Position numbers and translations under genes: made by a program
NCBI GenBank assembly: GCA_950097015.1
Contig: CATNEN010000029.1
Coordinates: 2,734,001-2,798,000 of the forward strand
DNA length: 64,000 bases
Direction: 5' to 3'
Source of the DNA: Macrostomum hystrix
Taxonomy: Eukaryota > Platyhelminthes > Macrostomidae
Part shown: positions 1 through 11,944 of the stretch, piece after piece
Numbering within the stretch: the stretch's first letter is position 1
Layout of the letters: every line of letters begins with the position of its first letter
The notes under the pieces: model-generated
The model's input: the letters and a program-made list of their open reading frames with translations, nothing else
The model's database searches: none
Told to the model about the DNA's origin: nothing

Positions 1-573
1 AAGGCCCTGAGGAGCAGGCGCGAGTCACAGTCGGGTCCAGAAGGCGTGATTTAAAATTAATGAAGCTTTCCTTTCCAAACGTGCTACGACTTCTTTACTT
101 CCACTCTTGGCCCCTCTGTGCCACACATAGTCAGGGCGAGGGAGGGATGAGGATAGAAGATGAGTAAGGAGAAACTCAGTGAAAGAGGGGACGTGCTCAA
201 ATATATTTAGCCACAAGCCGTGCAGTCAGTTACCAACGTATATAAACATTTATAAAAGTGATATTGCTTTGGCATCGTATGGCTCACTCAGTATAGTGAA
301 ATTGCTCATCTGTGCTCAAATGTTAAGCAAGCATTCTAGTTGTGTTGATATTGCTAATATACTATAAGGCAAAATAATAATGAGCTGCGTTTCTGTAAGT
401 CCACGAGTTGACAGTTCACTGAGAAGACAATAAAGGGACTGACGGCACTGCTATTAGCTTCATATTGGAAATCCGATAGGAAATCCGATCCTGAACTTGC
501 GAAACAGACTGTCGAATAGCAATTAGCAGCTCGTGAGAGCAGAGAGTTGATATAAAAAAACAGAACAATAGCC
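1..573. other. No gene recognised (left edge)
   Basis: Unique sequence before the first minisatellite. The only open frames are about 60 codons, overlap on opposite strands, and resemble no family I know. I see no splice-flanked exon here. Confidence 0.5.
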
Positions 574-2174
574 AAACTCGAAGCCATAGCAATACACAGA
601 CTCGAAGCCAGAGCAATACACAGACTCGAAGCCATAGCAATACACAGACTCGAAGCCAGAGCAATACACAGACTCGAAGCCATAGCAATACACAGACTCG
701 AAGCCATAGCAATACACAGACTCAAAGCCAGAGCAATACACAGACTCAAAGCCAGAGCAATACACAGACTCGAAGCCATAGCAATACACAGACTCGAAGC
801 CATAGCAATACACAGACTCAAAGCCAGAGCAATACACAGACTCAAAGCCAGAGCAATACACAGACTCAAAGCCAGAGCAATACACAGCCTCAAAGCCAGA
901 GCAATACACAGACTCAAAGCCAGAGCAATACACAGCCTCAAAGCTAGAGTAATACACAGACTCAAAGCTAGAGTAATACACAGACTCAAAGCCAGAGCAA
1001 TACACAGACTCTAAGCCAGAGCAATACACAGACTCTAAGCCAGAGCAATACACAGACTCAAAGCCAGAGCAATACACAGACTCTAAGCCAGAGCAATACA
1101 CAGACTCAAAGCCAGAGCAATACACAGACTCAAAGCCAGAGCAATACACAGCCTCAAAGCCATAGCAATACACAGACTCGAAGCCATAGCAATACACAGA
1201 CTCGAAGCCATAGCAATACACAGACTCGAAGCCAGAGCAATACACAGACTCGAAGCCATAGCAATACACAGACTCGAAGCCATAGCAATACACAGACTCG
1301 AAGCCATAGCAATACACAGACTCGAAGCCATAGCAATACACAGACTCGAAGCCATAGCAATACACAGACTCGAAGCCATAGCAATACACAGACTCTAAGC
1401 CATAGCAATACACAGACTCGAAGCCAGAGCAATACACAGACTCGAAGCCATAGCAATACACAGACTCGAAGCCATAGCAATACACAGACTCGAAGCCATA
1501 GCAATACACAGACTCGAAGCCATAGCAATACACAGACTCGAAGCCATAGCAATACACAGACTCGAAGCCATAGCAATACACAGACTCAAAGCCAGAGCAA
1601 TACACAGACTCAAAGCCAGAGCAATACACAGACTCGAAGCCATATCAATACACAGACTCGAAGCCATAGCAATACACAGACTCAAAGCCAGAGCAATACA
1701 CAGACTCAAAGCCAGAGCAATACACAGACTCAAAGCCAGAGCAATACACAGACTCAAAGCCAGAGCAATACACAGCCTCAAAGCCAGAGCAATACACAGA
1801 CTCAAAGCCAGAGCAATACACAGACTCGAAGCCAGAGCAATACACAGACTCGAAGCCAGAGCAATACACAGACTCAAAGCCAGAGCAATACACAGACTCG
1901 AAGCCATAGCAATACACAGACTCGAAGCTTGAGCAATACACAGACTCAAAGCCAGAGCAATACACAGACTCAAAGCCATAGCAATACACAGACTCAAAGC
2001 CAGAGCAATACACAGACTCGAAGCCATAGCAATACACAGACTCGAAGCCATAGCAATACACAGACTCTAAGCCAGAGCAATACACAGACTCAAAGCCAGA
2101 GCAATACACAGACTCAAAGCCAGAGCAATACACAGACTCAAAGCTTGAGCAATACACAGACTCAAAGCTTGAGC
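574..2174. repeat. 24-bp minisatellite, about 67 copies
   Basis: Head-to-tail units with core AGCAATACACAGACTC. Units mix a few diagnostic variants: CATAGC versus CAGAGC, and CTCGAA versus CTCAAA versus CTCTAA. The period is divisible by three and the unit lacks stops in several frames, so long open frames appear on both strands (up to 368 codons on the minus strand). They differ completely from frame to frame, which argues against coding. Confidence 0.96.
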
Positions 2175-2532
2175 AGTAGGGCCTCAGAACAGCCGGACAT
2201 ATATACAGATCTATAACAAGTTACAACCAGTCTAATCGATCTCAATAATAAAACTTATGGCATAGCAGTTAGTCGAATAAATGTAAATCAATCAAAGTGC
2301 ACATCGATCGATAGGAAGAAAAAAATGTTCCTTTAAGCCATCACTCTTACAGATAGATCTTAACACCTCCAATGAAAGGGCAGACCATTTTTTATCGAAT
2401 TTTTTCCTGTCCATCGCGAAATTCCTGTCCATCATTTGTTTCACGCTCAGCAACAGCTGCGAACTGCTCAGCATGACACAAACGCAGTGAGCAGCTTGCA
2501 GCTCATGGTTGTGCTATCTGGGCCACACTGCA
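2175..2532. other. Spacer between arrays and possible minus-strand exon
   Basis: Unique, AT-rich sequence. A 60-codon minus-strand frame (2292-2474) is present, but it has no recognised similarity and no convincing splice context. Confidence 0.35.
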
Positions 2533-2774
2533 TTATTCATGATTATTCACTGGTGTCGATGCAAGCAATTCCTTGGCATCAACAATATCGTGTATTATAC
2601 TATAAGTAGCATATATAACATTCCAGTTAAAGTTTTCTTGAGTAAACACTGAAATTCCCAAATCAAATGGCATTATTGATTTTTTATTTACAGCTAAGAA
2701 ATCACGCAAAAATACTGCCAAAACATGGATTCTACTAAAAGATATTAGAATTTACTGTGACGGAATAACTTACC
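2533..2774 (-). CDS. Possible exon pair of an unidentified gene (weak)
   Basis: On the minus strand the frame running out of the 30-bp array reaches a strong donor, GTAG|GTAAGT, with the exon ending at 2774. Then come 39 bp and an acceptor TTTTAG, with the next exon starting at 2734. The phase is preserved across this gap, and the second piece stays open to a stop at 2533 (about 67 residues, including LAVFLRDFLAVNKKS and NWNVIYATYSIIHDIV). Residue composition looks protein-like, but I recognise no family. The intron would be much shorter than the 71-93 bp introns elsewhere in the window, and the upstream exon would be made of minisatellite. It could equally be a dysbindin 3' UTR segment or chance. 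Confidence 0.22.
2683..2688 (-). terminator. Candidate polyadenylation signal for dysbindin
   Basis: AATAAA on the minus strand. It is the first canonical hexamer I find downstream of the dysbindin stop at 3560. If used, the 3' UTR would be about 0.9 kb and would include the 30-bp minisatellite. It would also mean the weak exon candidate here is untranslated sequence. Confidence 0.25.
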
Positions 2775-2810
2775 TACAAACAATACTACATTCTGCATGG
2801 GGTGTGCTTT

Positions 2811-3396
2811 TAAGGACCATCCCTTTTGAGAATGGGTGATTGAGGACCATTCCTTTTGAGAATGGGTGATTGAGGACCATTCCTTTTGATAATGGGTGAT
2901 TGAGGACCATTTCTTTTGAGAATGGGTGATTGAGGACCATTCCTTTTGAGAATGGGTGATTGAGGACCATTCCTTTTGAAAATGACAGATTGAGGACCAT
3001 CCCTTTTGAAAATGACTGATTCAGGACCATTCCTTTTGAGAATGGGTGATTGGGGACCGTTCCTTTTGAGGATTGGTTATTGAGGACCATCCCTATTGAG
3101 AATGGATGATTGGGGACCATTCCTTTTGAGAATGGCTGATTGAGGACAATTCCTTTTGAGGATTGGTGATTGAGGACCATCCCTTTTAAGAATGGGTGAT
3201 TGGAGACCGTTCCTTTCGAGGATTGGTTATTGAGGACTATTCCTTTTGAAAATGGCTGTTGAGGACCATTCCTTTTGAAAATGGGTGATTGGGGACCACT
3301 CCTTAAAAAACAGGTGATTGAGGAAAATTCCTTTTAAGAATGGCATATTGAGGACCATTCCTTTTGAAAATAGGTTATTGGGAACCGTTCCTTTGG
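2811..3396. repeat. 30-bp minisatellite, about 19 copies
   Basis: Units built on GGACCATTCCTTTTGAGAAT followed by GGGTGATTGA. Copies diverge toward the dysbindin side. The array lies about 165 bp beyond the dysbindin stop codon. Because the period is a multiple of three, one minus-strand frame encodes a 10-residue repeat (NHPFSKGMVL). Confidence 0.95.
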
Positions 3397-3559
3397 TGTT
3401 GGTTTCAAATGTGATCAAATCCCATTTGAAATCATAGGAACACATAAAACAATAAGGTAATTTAGCGAAATGAGAAATTAGTGCAAAAAGTATCCGCAGT
3501 ATAGTAGTAGACAGTTACACAACTGCGACTGTCACGCAACAGATAAATTGAAGTCTCAA

Positions 3560-4994
3560 TCACGAGTCAATGGTTGACACTTCCGAATCCTCTTTAGCAG
3601 CCGGAGGAAACACCGGCGAACTGTCATCATCGTCGTCATCGTCTCCCAGTTCAACAGCATCTTCGGCGTCAACGTCAGCTTCTTCAGCGACATTGTCCAA
3701 TTCGTCGTCATTCGGCGCGTCCAGAAAGCGATCCAGGTCCGCCTCGACAGCGTCGTCTAGAGGGGGTGGCGGCAACAGATCCGCGGCGTCGACTGCGGCT
3801 GCAACGGCGGCAACAGGCTGGTCACCGCTGCCGATACTGCCGCCACCGCCGCCACCGGCGCCGCCGCTGCTGCTGACGCTTGGAGCCCGCTCAGTGTGGC
3901 CATGCTCCTTGAAGAACTCCATATCGCGCTGGAACTCCTAATTTTTAGATTGATTTATTAGGCGATGCCACATTCGTAGCCGCAGAGAAAAGGCTCGGGA
4001 GCTTGTCTTTCAATTTACGCCCTTGAGGGCCAAGCTTCATGGCATAGGGAGAGTGTACACTGCCTAACGATGAGAAGTCAATGCAGATGTACACACCTGT
4101 ACATGTGTACGCACATGCTCAGGAGTCAGCGGAATGGGTAGTCTTGCCTCCTAGCTAGCAACTATTAGTATTAACCAGGATTTACAAGCGCTCACCTGTT
4201 CAAAGGCGCGCTGCCGTTCCAGCAGAGCCGCCTGCCTGCTCTGCTCCAGCGCGTGCACCCTGCCGGCGTGTCGCTGGGCCAGCTGGACCCGGCGTCGTTC
4301 CAGCTCTTCGGATCGGCGCCGGCTGTGCTCCAGCAGCTGGTAATTGTGCGCGTGCTGGTCGCGCCGCAGCTGGCCCCACTCCGCCTTGGGGAGGTGGGAG
4401 CGGACGAGGATCAATTGAGGGCGATCGTCACTTAAATTTCACCAGCAAGTTACCAACCTGGTTCTCCAGCAGTGCTAGCTCGTGCTCAACTTCCCGGCAG
4501 CTCTGCTCTAGACTATCCAATAGGGCGCCGATGCACTCCAGGCTGGCCAATGTGCGCGGCAATTCGCAAGCCTCTCGCTGCAGAGCCGACCAGGCGGCGG
4601 CTTTTGACTTGGCCCGATTTGACACAACCGCTGCCAGACGGCCGACCCGATCGACCGACTGGCCAATCGCGTCGCCGCCCCGATGAATCTCGGACCAGTG
4701 GCGCTGGTATGAGGCCAGCAGGTCTGCGCCCGGGAGAAGGCAGCCAGCTGGCGATATGTGAAGCTGCTGGGCATCGGGCCTTGGTGGGTGGAATAATTTA
4801 GAATACTGCCATTATATTTTGCTTTAATAAACAGCTTAGGACGAAATTAGGCAAACTTACCTATTGTCTTCCACAATCTGTTTTAATGAGCTATCAAACG
4901 AGGCACTAGCTTTAACTTTAAGCTGGCTCAAGTTCTGGTTGATGTCGTCAGATACTTCCGATAGCTTCTTACCAATACTTCGAAGAAAATTCAT
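3560..4994 (-). CDS. DTNBP1: Dysbindin (BLOC-1 subunit), four exons
   Basis: Dysbindin is a subunit of BLOC-1, the cytosolic complex that sorts cargo toward lysosome-related organelles and acts at synapses. Exons on the minus strand, all joined in phase: 4994-4861, 4779-4458, 4384-4196 and 3937-3560, with introns of 81, 73 and 258 bp. The product is 340 residues; the human protein has 351. Alignment from memory is clear: a GADLLASYQRHWSEIHR segment near residue 70 matches the human AGLELLSRYEDTWAALHR region. It is followed by a coiled coil (about residues 90-215), the QRAFEQ|EFQRDMEFFKEHG junction, and an acidic tail with a run of seven Asp. The 73-bp intron was chosen because its acceptor follows a pyrimidine-rich tract and restores family spacing; reading through gives a stop. 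The ATG at 4994 starts a short amphipathic N-terminus, as expected. Confidence 0.9.
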
Positions 4995-7152
4995 TTTATA
5001 GCTATGGTGAACAAACAAAAATCTGAAAAAAAGTTGTTTCACAATTCTAAAAAGCTTCAGTGCTTGGATATCCTAGCAATACAGTATTTATGTTTCTTGA
5101 TTAAACTAACATTGACCACTATGATTAGAAATATGAAATTGTCAATGTTGTTAGACATGTAGCACTTGATTTCAAAATTCTTACTAATTTTAATTTATAT
5201 TACTCGTACTTAATACTAATAGCAGTTAATTTCAATACAGCACACTAAATCTAAAACCAGTTTGTTTATTTAAAAACTACTACATTCGTAGTTATTAGAT
5301 ATACTAAAAAATGATTAGCGACACTGTTATAAACCTTTAACAGTAACAAAGCTAAGTTGGATAACTTTTTATACTTCAAATGTCACAGTCACAGAGCAAA
5401 AAGCAACTTCCTATTTAATAACATAAAAATCATATATATATATCAATAATATATTTATAATTATTTTTGCTCTTTGACATTTACAATGATTGTGCCAGAA
5501 CTACACAATAGTAAAAATCTAAATGCTTGTCCATTTCAGCTAGGCCCCTATGATATAGTAAAGTTGTTGATGTAACAAAAATAAACATAATAAAATTATA
5601 TCAGCGTAAAATTAAAAATAAAACATCACCATAACCGACTGTGCTTTGAATTATTAACACAAATGTTGAATAAACCATTTAAGGTCGAAGCAGCAATTTG
5701 TTTTAAAATCGTACCTGACTTCATAATTTAGAGTCAAAGTTTTAATCTTTCGAAGAAAATATCGAATTAAACTCGCACATTTTTTAATAGTAAAACAAGG
5801 CAGTATACATGCTTGGAAAGAAAACATGGAATGCTTTTTTAACAACATGATTCGTCTTGCGAATTGGTTTTTAATTTTACACTTGGTGTAAAATAATTAT
5901 TATAATGGTTGAATTTCGTAGAACAGCTCTCGAGCTGGCATGAGTTCTGAGTCTGACTACATAATTCGCCTTTTTGCTTTTATCATTAGGCTTACCATAC
6001 TTGTCTATCCATTGCCACGAATAGCGCGCTAGCAGCTACCAGTTATTTATGCATAGTTTCGCTGGCTAAATATGCTTTACTTTCATCAGCGGTTTTACAT
6101 ACATATTGTAGAACAGATTAATTATTATGCACTTTTAAGTTTGGTAATTGCTACTTAATAACTCTTCCCTACTTAGTTAAATAGATTAGGCCCTATTGCA
6201 ATTATTGCAATTATTACAAGTACTAATCTAAATATTTTAAGTAATATTACAAGTACAATATTCAATAGTAGAATAGCTAAGTATATGCCCTAGGCCTAGA
6301 ACTTGCTAGTACAATGCAAATTAAATGACAATTTTCTAGAGTTCCACTTTTAATTATTTTAATCATTTTTTTTAATACTAAGTCATAAGTAGTAAGATTT
6401 AAGTTAGTGTGCAGAGTACTACTAAGTATCAAGTAGGGGAAGCTGATTGTTATTATTTTTATTTCAATAGCTATTATTTGAGAGCCACATTGACTCATTG
6501 AGGAATACCTCTGGCATTGCCTCTGGCTCTACCCAGAGTCTAGTGAACAGCTTCGGGGCCATCCTCTACTGGATCACTGTTTATTACACCAGCAAATTAT
6601 CTTCTTTTGCTTTAATATAAATAAAAACAACAACCAACCTGACTTAATAATCAGCTTACTAAGTCTAATTATTAAACTTAATAAAAAAGTGTTTCCTCAG
6701 CAGTACAAAAGAAATCTCTCTTGTCTTGCCACTTGCAATAGGCAAACAATTTTCCCCAGAAAGCAACCAACTTGTGGTTAGTAAAGAACAGATGTTTCCT
6801 TTTTTGCAGTGAACAGTGTATATTTTTTAGTAGAGAATATTTTCTATATTGTTCAGACTACTAAATGTCCTGTCTAAGATATGTCTATCTGTCTAGTCTA
6901 TCTGTTATAAGGGTTTTATGAAAATGTGAAATATATCTTAGCTATTAAAATAGATCTAGCTACAACTATAGGATATCAAAATGTGTATATTTTGTTTAAT
7001 CTGTTACATAGTTTTTTTTTAATAATTTGATGCTAAGTGTTTTATCATGTCTAGAGTTAGTTAAAGTCTAATTCTGTTGTAATAAAAAAATGTCACCAAT
7101 TTAGCCTAAATCAAGTTTTGTACACATTAAATCAATTTTTAACAAATTATCA
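4995..7152. other. AT-rich gap between divergent genes
   Basis: About 2.1 kb of strongly AT-rich unique sequence between the dysbindin start (minus) and the 333-residue ORF (plus). I see no tandem repeat and no convincing exon. It probably holds the dysbindin 5' UTR and promoter. It may also hold the promoter, or an upstream intron, of the plus-strand gene, because a good acceptor-like TTTGCTTTGCAG lies just inside that ORF. Confidence 0.5.
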
Positions 7153-8154
7153 ATGCCAAGAATCTTTGCTTTGCAGCAGCAAGCCAGTCGTAGTCTATGT
7201 CCCATTTTGTTGCTGCCATCTGCAGCTGCCACTTACTGCAGACTCTGCTGCCAGAGTCAGCAATATCGCGGCCTGGTTCAGCAGCAACAGCAGCAGCAGC
7301 AGCCTAAACTAGAGCCAGTTCGATTCCGCTTGTCCAATGACCCAGTTAGGCTGTCGGTGCCGCAGCTGAAACTGTGGCGAATCATGATTTCTCAGATTGG
7401 TCACGATATCTGCTCATGCAACTATCCATTCACCGAGCTGTCCGAGTGCATTCGGCTGCTAGCTGAGCGCATCTCGTCCGGGCAGAGCCTGGCCACTGGC
7501 CTGCCGTTTCGCGTCGCCAATTACTGCAACGATGAGGCCATGCGCTTCGCCAGTCAGATGACGGCTAGCCAGCTGGCGCAGGTGGCCGCTAGTCGCGACC
7601 TGTTAATTAAACGAGGAAGAATCTATCTGAGCGCAGACAGAATGAATTACGAAGCGGTGGATGGTCCAGCTACTACTAAGGGTAGCTGCTATCGATTTGA
7701 ATATACCGATTTAGTGATTGGCTGCAGGTTGAGTCCACGCGCGCCCAAAGCCTATAGGAAGCGCCTTTGCCAGTGCCGAATACCAGAGAAGCGGCTCTGC
7801 CACCTGCGACCAGTGTGCGAGTTGGGCGAGCGCCTGCTCGCATGCGGCAATTGGACGCCGGCCAAACTGCGCGAAGCGCTTCATTCGCAGTCGACTGCTC
7901 AGAGAGATCATTCTACTGATGGCGTCCAGTTGAAGCAACAGATTCTTGACGATTTCATAGCTAATTCATTTATCTGGCTGTTGAATTGGACTGTCTGCCT
8001 ACCAGTCTGGCCTCTGAATGATCTGCCCCAGTTAGGTCGGCAGATCCGCCTAAGCCAAAGCGGCCTGGATTATCCGTCACGAGTTCGCGTTCTGTCCGGC
8101 CTCAACCTGCTGCTTGTGAAAGATTTCCTCAGTGGCGATGTGCGCTTCCGGTGA
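7153..8154 (+). CDS. Unrecognised 333-residue protein, single exon
   Basis: An uninterrupted frame with good base composition, ending in TGA. I do not recognise the family. The N-terminal about 40 residues contain basic and hydrophobic stretches and several cysteines and could be a mitochondrial targeting sequence, but that is inference. Residues 43-50 are eight glutamines. The rest looks globular, with scattered Cys and Trp and no clear membrane span or nucleotide motif. A pyrimidine-rich TTTGCTTTGCAG lies at residues 4-8, so the true coding exon may begin there after an upstream intron, and the ATG at 7153 may not be the start. A 3.4-kb minisatellite starts about 80 bp after the stop. Confidence 0.7.
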   Translation: MPRIFALQQQASRSLCPILLLPSAAATYCRLCCQSQQYRGLVQQQQQQQQPKLEPVRFRLSNDPVRLSVPQLKLWRIMISQIGHDICSCNYPFTELSECIRLLAERISSGQSLATGLPFRVANYCNDEAMRFASQMTASQLAQVAASRDLLIKRGRIYLSADRMNYEAVDGPATTKGSCYRFEYTDLVIGCRLSPRAPKAYRKRLCQCRIPEKRLCHLRPVCELGERLLACGNWTPAKLREALHSQSTAQRDHSTDGVQLKQQILDDFIANSFIWLLNWTVCLPVWPLNDLPQLGRQIRLSQSGLDYPSRVRVLSGLNLLLVKDFLSGDVRFR

Positions 8155-8233
8155 AGTGCTGCTTCAATCTGGTCGCTTGTCTAGCTAGTTCACTGTGCTT
8201 GCGGATGCTGTCTTTCTGCGAACCGATATTCTG

Positions 8234-11200
8234 ATAGTATTCTACCCACCCCAGTGAGAATATTGTACCCACCCCAGTGAGAATATTCTACCCACCCCAG
8301 TGAGAATATTCTACCCACCCCACTGATAATATTCTACCCACCCCACCGAGAATATTCTACCCACCCCACCGAGAATATTCTACCCACCCCACCGAGAATA
8401 TTCTACCCACCCCATTGAGAATATTCTACCCACCCACTGATAATATTCTACCACTCTACTGATAATATTCTACCCACCCCATTGAGAATATTCTACCCAC
8501 CCCACTGATAATATTCTACCCACCCCACCGAGAATATTCTACCCACCCCACCGAGAATATTCTACCCACCCCACCGAGAATATTCTACCCACCCGATTGA
8601 GAATATTCTACCCACCCACTGATAATTTTCTACCACTCTACTGATAATATTCTACCCACCCCACTGAGAATATTCTACCCACCCCACTGAGAATATCATA
8701 CCCACCCCATTGAGAATATTCTACCCACCCACTGATTATATTCTACCCACCCCACCGAGAATATTCTACCCACCCACTGAGAATATTCTACCCACCCCAC
8801 CGAGAATATTCTACCCACCCCATTGAGAATATTCTACCCACCCACTGATAATATTCTACCACTCTACTGATAATATTCTTCCCACCCCACTGAGAATATT
8901 CTACCCACCCCACTGAGAATATTCTACCCACCCCACTGAGAATATTCTACCCACCCACTGAGAATATTCTACCCACCCCACTGAGAATATTCTACCCACC
9001 CCACTGATAATATTCTTCCCACCCCACTGAGAATATTCTACCCACCCCACCGAGAATATTCTACCCACCCCACCGAGAATATTCTACCCACCCCACTGAG
9101 AATATTCTACCCACCCCACCGAGAATATTCTACCCACCCCACCGAGAATATTCTACCCACCCCACTGAGAATATTCTACCCACCCCATTGAGAATATTCT
9201 ACCCACCCCACTGATAATATTCTACCCACCCCACTGAGAATATTCTACCCACCCCATTGAGAATATTCTACCCACCCCACTGATAATATTCTACCCACCC
9301 CACCGAGAATATTCTACCCACCCCACCGAGAATATTCTACCCACCCACTGATAATATTCTACCACTCTACTGATAATATTCTACCCACCCCACAGAGAAT
9401 ATTCTACCCACCCCATTGAGAATATTCTACCCACCCACTGAGAATATTCTACCCACCCCACTGAGAATATTCTACCCACCCCATTGAGAATATTCTACCC
9501 ACCCCACTGAGAATATCATACCCACCCCATTGAGAATATTCTACCCACCCACTGATTATATTCTACCCACCCCACCGAGAATATTCTACCCACCCCACCG
9601 AGAATATTCTACCCACCCCACCGAGAATATTCTACCCACCCCATTGAGAATATTCTACCCACCCACTGATAATATTCTACCACTCTACTGATAATATTCT
9701 TCCCACCCCACTGAGAATATTCTACCCACCCCACTGAGAATATTCTACCCACCCCACTGAGAATATTCTACCCACCCACTGAGAATATTCTACCCACCCC
9801 ACTGAGAATATTCTACCCACCCCACTGATAATATTCTTCCCACCCCACTGAGAATATTCTACCCACCCCACCGAGAATATTCTACCCACCCCACCGAGAA
9901 TATTCTACCCACCCCACTGAGAATATTCTACCCACCCCACCGAGAATATTCTACCCACCCCACCGAGAATATTCTACCCACCCCACTGAGAATATTCTAC
10001 CCACCCCATTGAGAATATTCTACCCACCCCACTGATATTATTCTACCCACCCCACTGAGAATATTCTACCCACCCCATTGAGAATATTCTACCCACCCCA
10101 CTGATAATATTCTACCCACCCCACCGAGAATATTCTACCCACCCCACCGAGAATATTCTACCCACCCACTGATAATATTCTACCACTCTACTGATAATAT
10201 TCTACCCACCCCACAGAGAATATTCTACCCACCCCATTGAGAATATTCTACCCACCCACTGAGAATATTCTACCCACCCCACTGAGAATATTCTACCCAC
10301 CCCATTGAGAATATTCTACCCACCCCACTGATAATATTCTACCCACCCCACCGAGAATATTCTACCCACCCCACCGAGAATATTCTACCCACCCACTGAT
10401 AATATTCTACCACTCTATTGATAATATTCTACCCACCCCACAGAGAATATTCTACCCACCCCATTGAGAATATTCTACCCACCCACTGAGAATATTCTAC
10501 CCACCCCACTGAGAATATTCTACCCACCCCACTGAGAATATTCTACCCACCCCACTGAGAATATTCTACCCACCCCATTGAGAATATTCTACCCACCCAC
10601 TGATAATATTCTACCACTCTACTGATAATATTCTTCCCACCCCACTGAGAATATTCTACCCACCCCACTGAGAATATTCTACCCACCCCACTGAGAATAT
10701 TCTACCCACCCACTGAGAATATTCTACCCACCCCACTGAGAATATTCTACCCACCCCACTGATAATATTCTTCCCACCCCACTGAGAATATTCTACCCAC
10801 CCCACCGAGAATATTCTACCCACCCCACCGAGAATATTCTACCCACCCCACTGAGAATATTCTACCCACCCCACCGAGAATATTCTACCCACCCCACCGA
10901 GAATATTCTACCCACCCCACTGAGAATATTCTACCCACCCCATTGAGAATATTCTACCCACCCCACTGATATTATTCTACCCACCCCACTGAGAATATTC
11001 TACCCAACCCATTGAGAATATTCTACCCACCCCACTGATAATATTCTACCCACCCCACCGAGAATATTCTACCCACCCCACCGAGAATATTCTACCCACC
11101 CACTGATAATATTCTACCACTCTACTGATAATATTCTACCCACCCCACAGAGAATATTCTACCCACCCCATTGAGAATATTCTACCCACCCACTGAGAAT

Positions 11201-11618
11201 ATTCTACCCACCCCACTGAGAATATTCTACCCACCCCATTGAGAATATTCTACCCACCCCACTGATAATATTCTACCCACCCCACCGAGAATATTCTACC
11301 CACCCCACCGAGAATATTCTACCCACCCACTGATAATATTCTACCACTCTATTGATAATATTCTACCCACCCCACAGAGAATATTCTACCCACCCCATTG
11401 AGAATATTCTACCCACCCACTGAGAATATTCTACCCACCCCACTGAGAATATTCTACCCACCCCACTGAGAATATTCTACCCACCCCACTGAGAATATTC
11501 TACCCACCCCAGTGAGAATATTCTACTCACCCCACCGAGAATATTCTACCCACCCCACCGAGAATATTCTACCCACCCCACAGAGAATATTCTACCCACC
11601 CCACTGAGAATATTCTAC
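8234..11618. repeat. 23-bp minisatellite, about 147 copies, with higher-order structure
   Basis: Core GAGAATATTCTACCCACCCC, with the palindrome GAATATTC in each unit. Variants differ at CACTGAG, CACCGAG, CATTGAG and CACTGAT; shorter 21-22 bp units (ACCACTCTACTGAT) recur in fixed order. The rare TTCTTCCC variant ends at 8880, 9701 and 10635, giving multi-unit blocks of about 821 and 934 bp that were copied as wholes. Confidence 0.97.
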
Positions 11619-11944
11619 ATTGCTGAGTCCGCAGAGCCTCGCGAATTAAGATTGATGGAAAGTGCTAGCAATTCACAAAAATTACGAGCATTTAGTAAAT
11701 TGTTTCTGTTTCACAAGAAAATAAATCAAGAGTCCAGTGTAGTGTATTCTGTAGTGTCCCAGTCTTTTCCAGAATAACTTTATTATTATAAATTTGCATT
11801 GTGTTCACCTGCTTGCTAGTTACGATAAGGTTTAATTCATACAAAATTTCTACTGTTTCACTCGTATAGTTTTTTCTTTGCCTTTACTGTAACATGGTTA
11901 CTTTAAAATCTTGGATGTCTACTAAGTTTAATTGCCTTGATTTA
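11619..11944. other. Spacer after the 23-bp array; possible 3' end
   Basis: Unique AT-rich sequence. A short open frame (about 55 codons) runs off the end of the array to a stop near 11777, but it has no recognisable similarity. A canonical AATAAA lies at 11720. Confidence 0.4.
11720..11725 (+). terminator. Candidate polyadenylation signal for the 333-residue gene
   Basis: First AATAAA on the plus strand after the stop at 8154; none occurs in the 80 bp before the array or in the array units I read. If used, the 3' UTR would carry the whole 3.4-kb minisatellite. A non-canonical signal nearer the stop is the alternative. Confidence 0.25.

Noticed and set aside
523..2157. Minus-strand 368- and 170-codon frames encoding SVYCYGFE-type octapeptide repeats
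   Set aside because: Produced by a stop-free 24-bp minisatellite. Several frames on both strands are open with unrelated peptides, and there are no flanking splice or start signals.
4428..4457. A 27-bp intron in dysbindin ending at AAG near 4431
   Set aside because: It would give a stop codon or wrong frame; the 73-bp intron 4457-4385 has a better acceptor and restores the family alignment.
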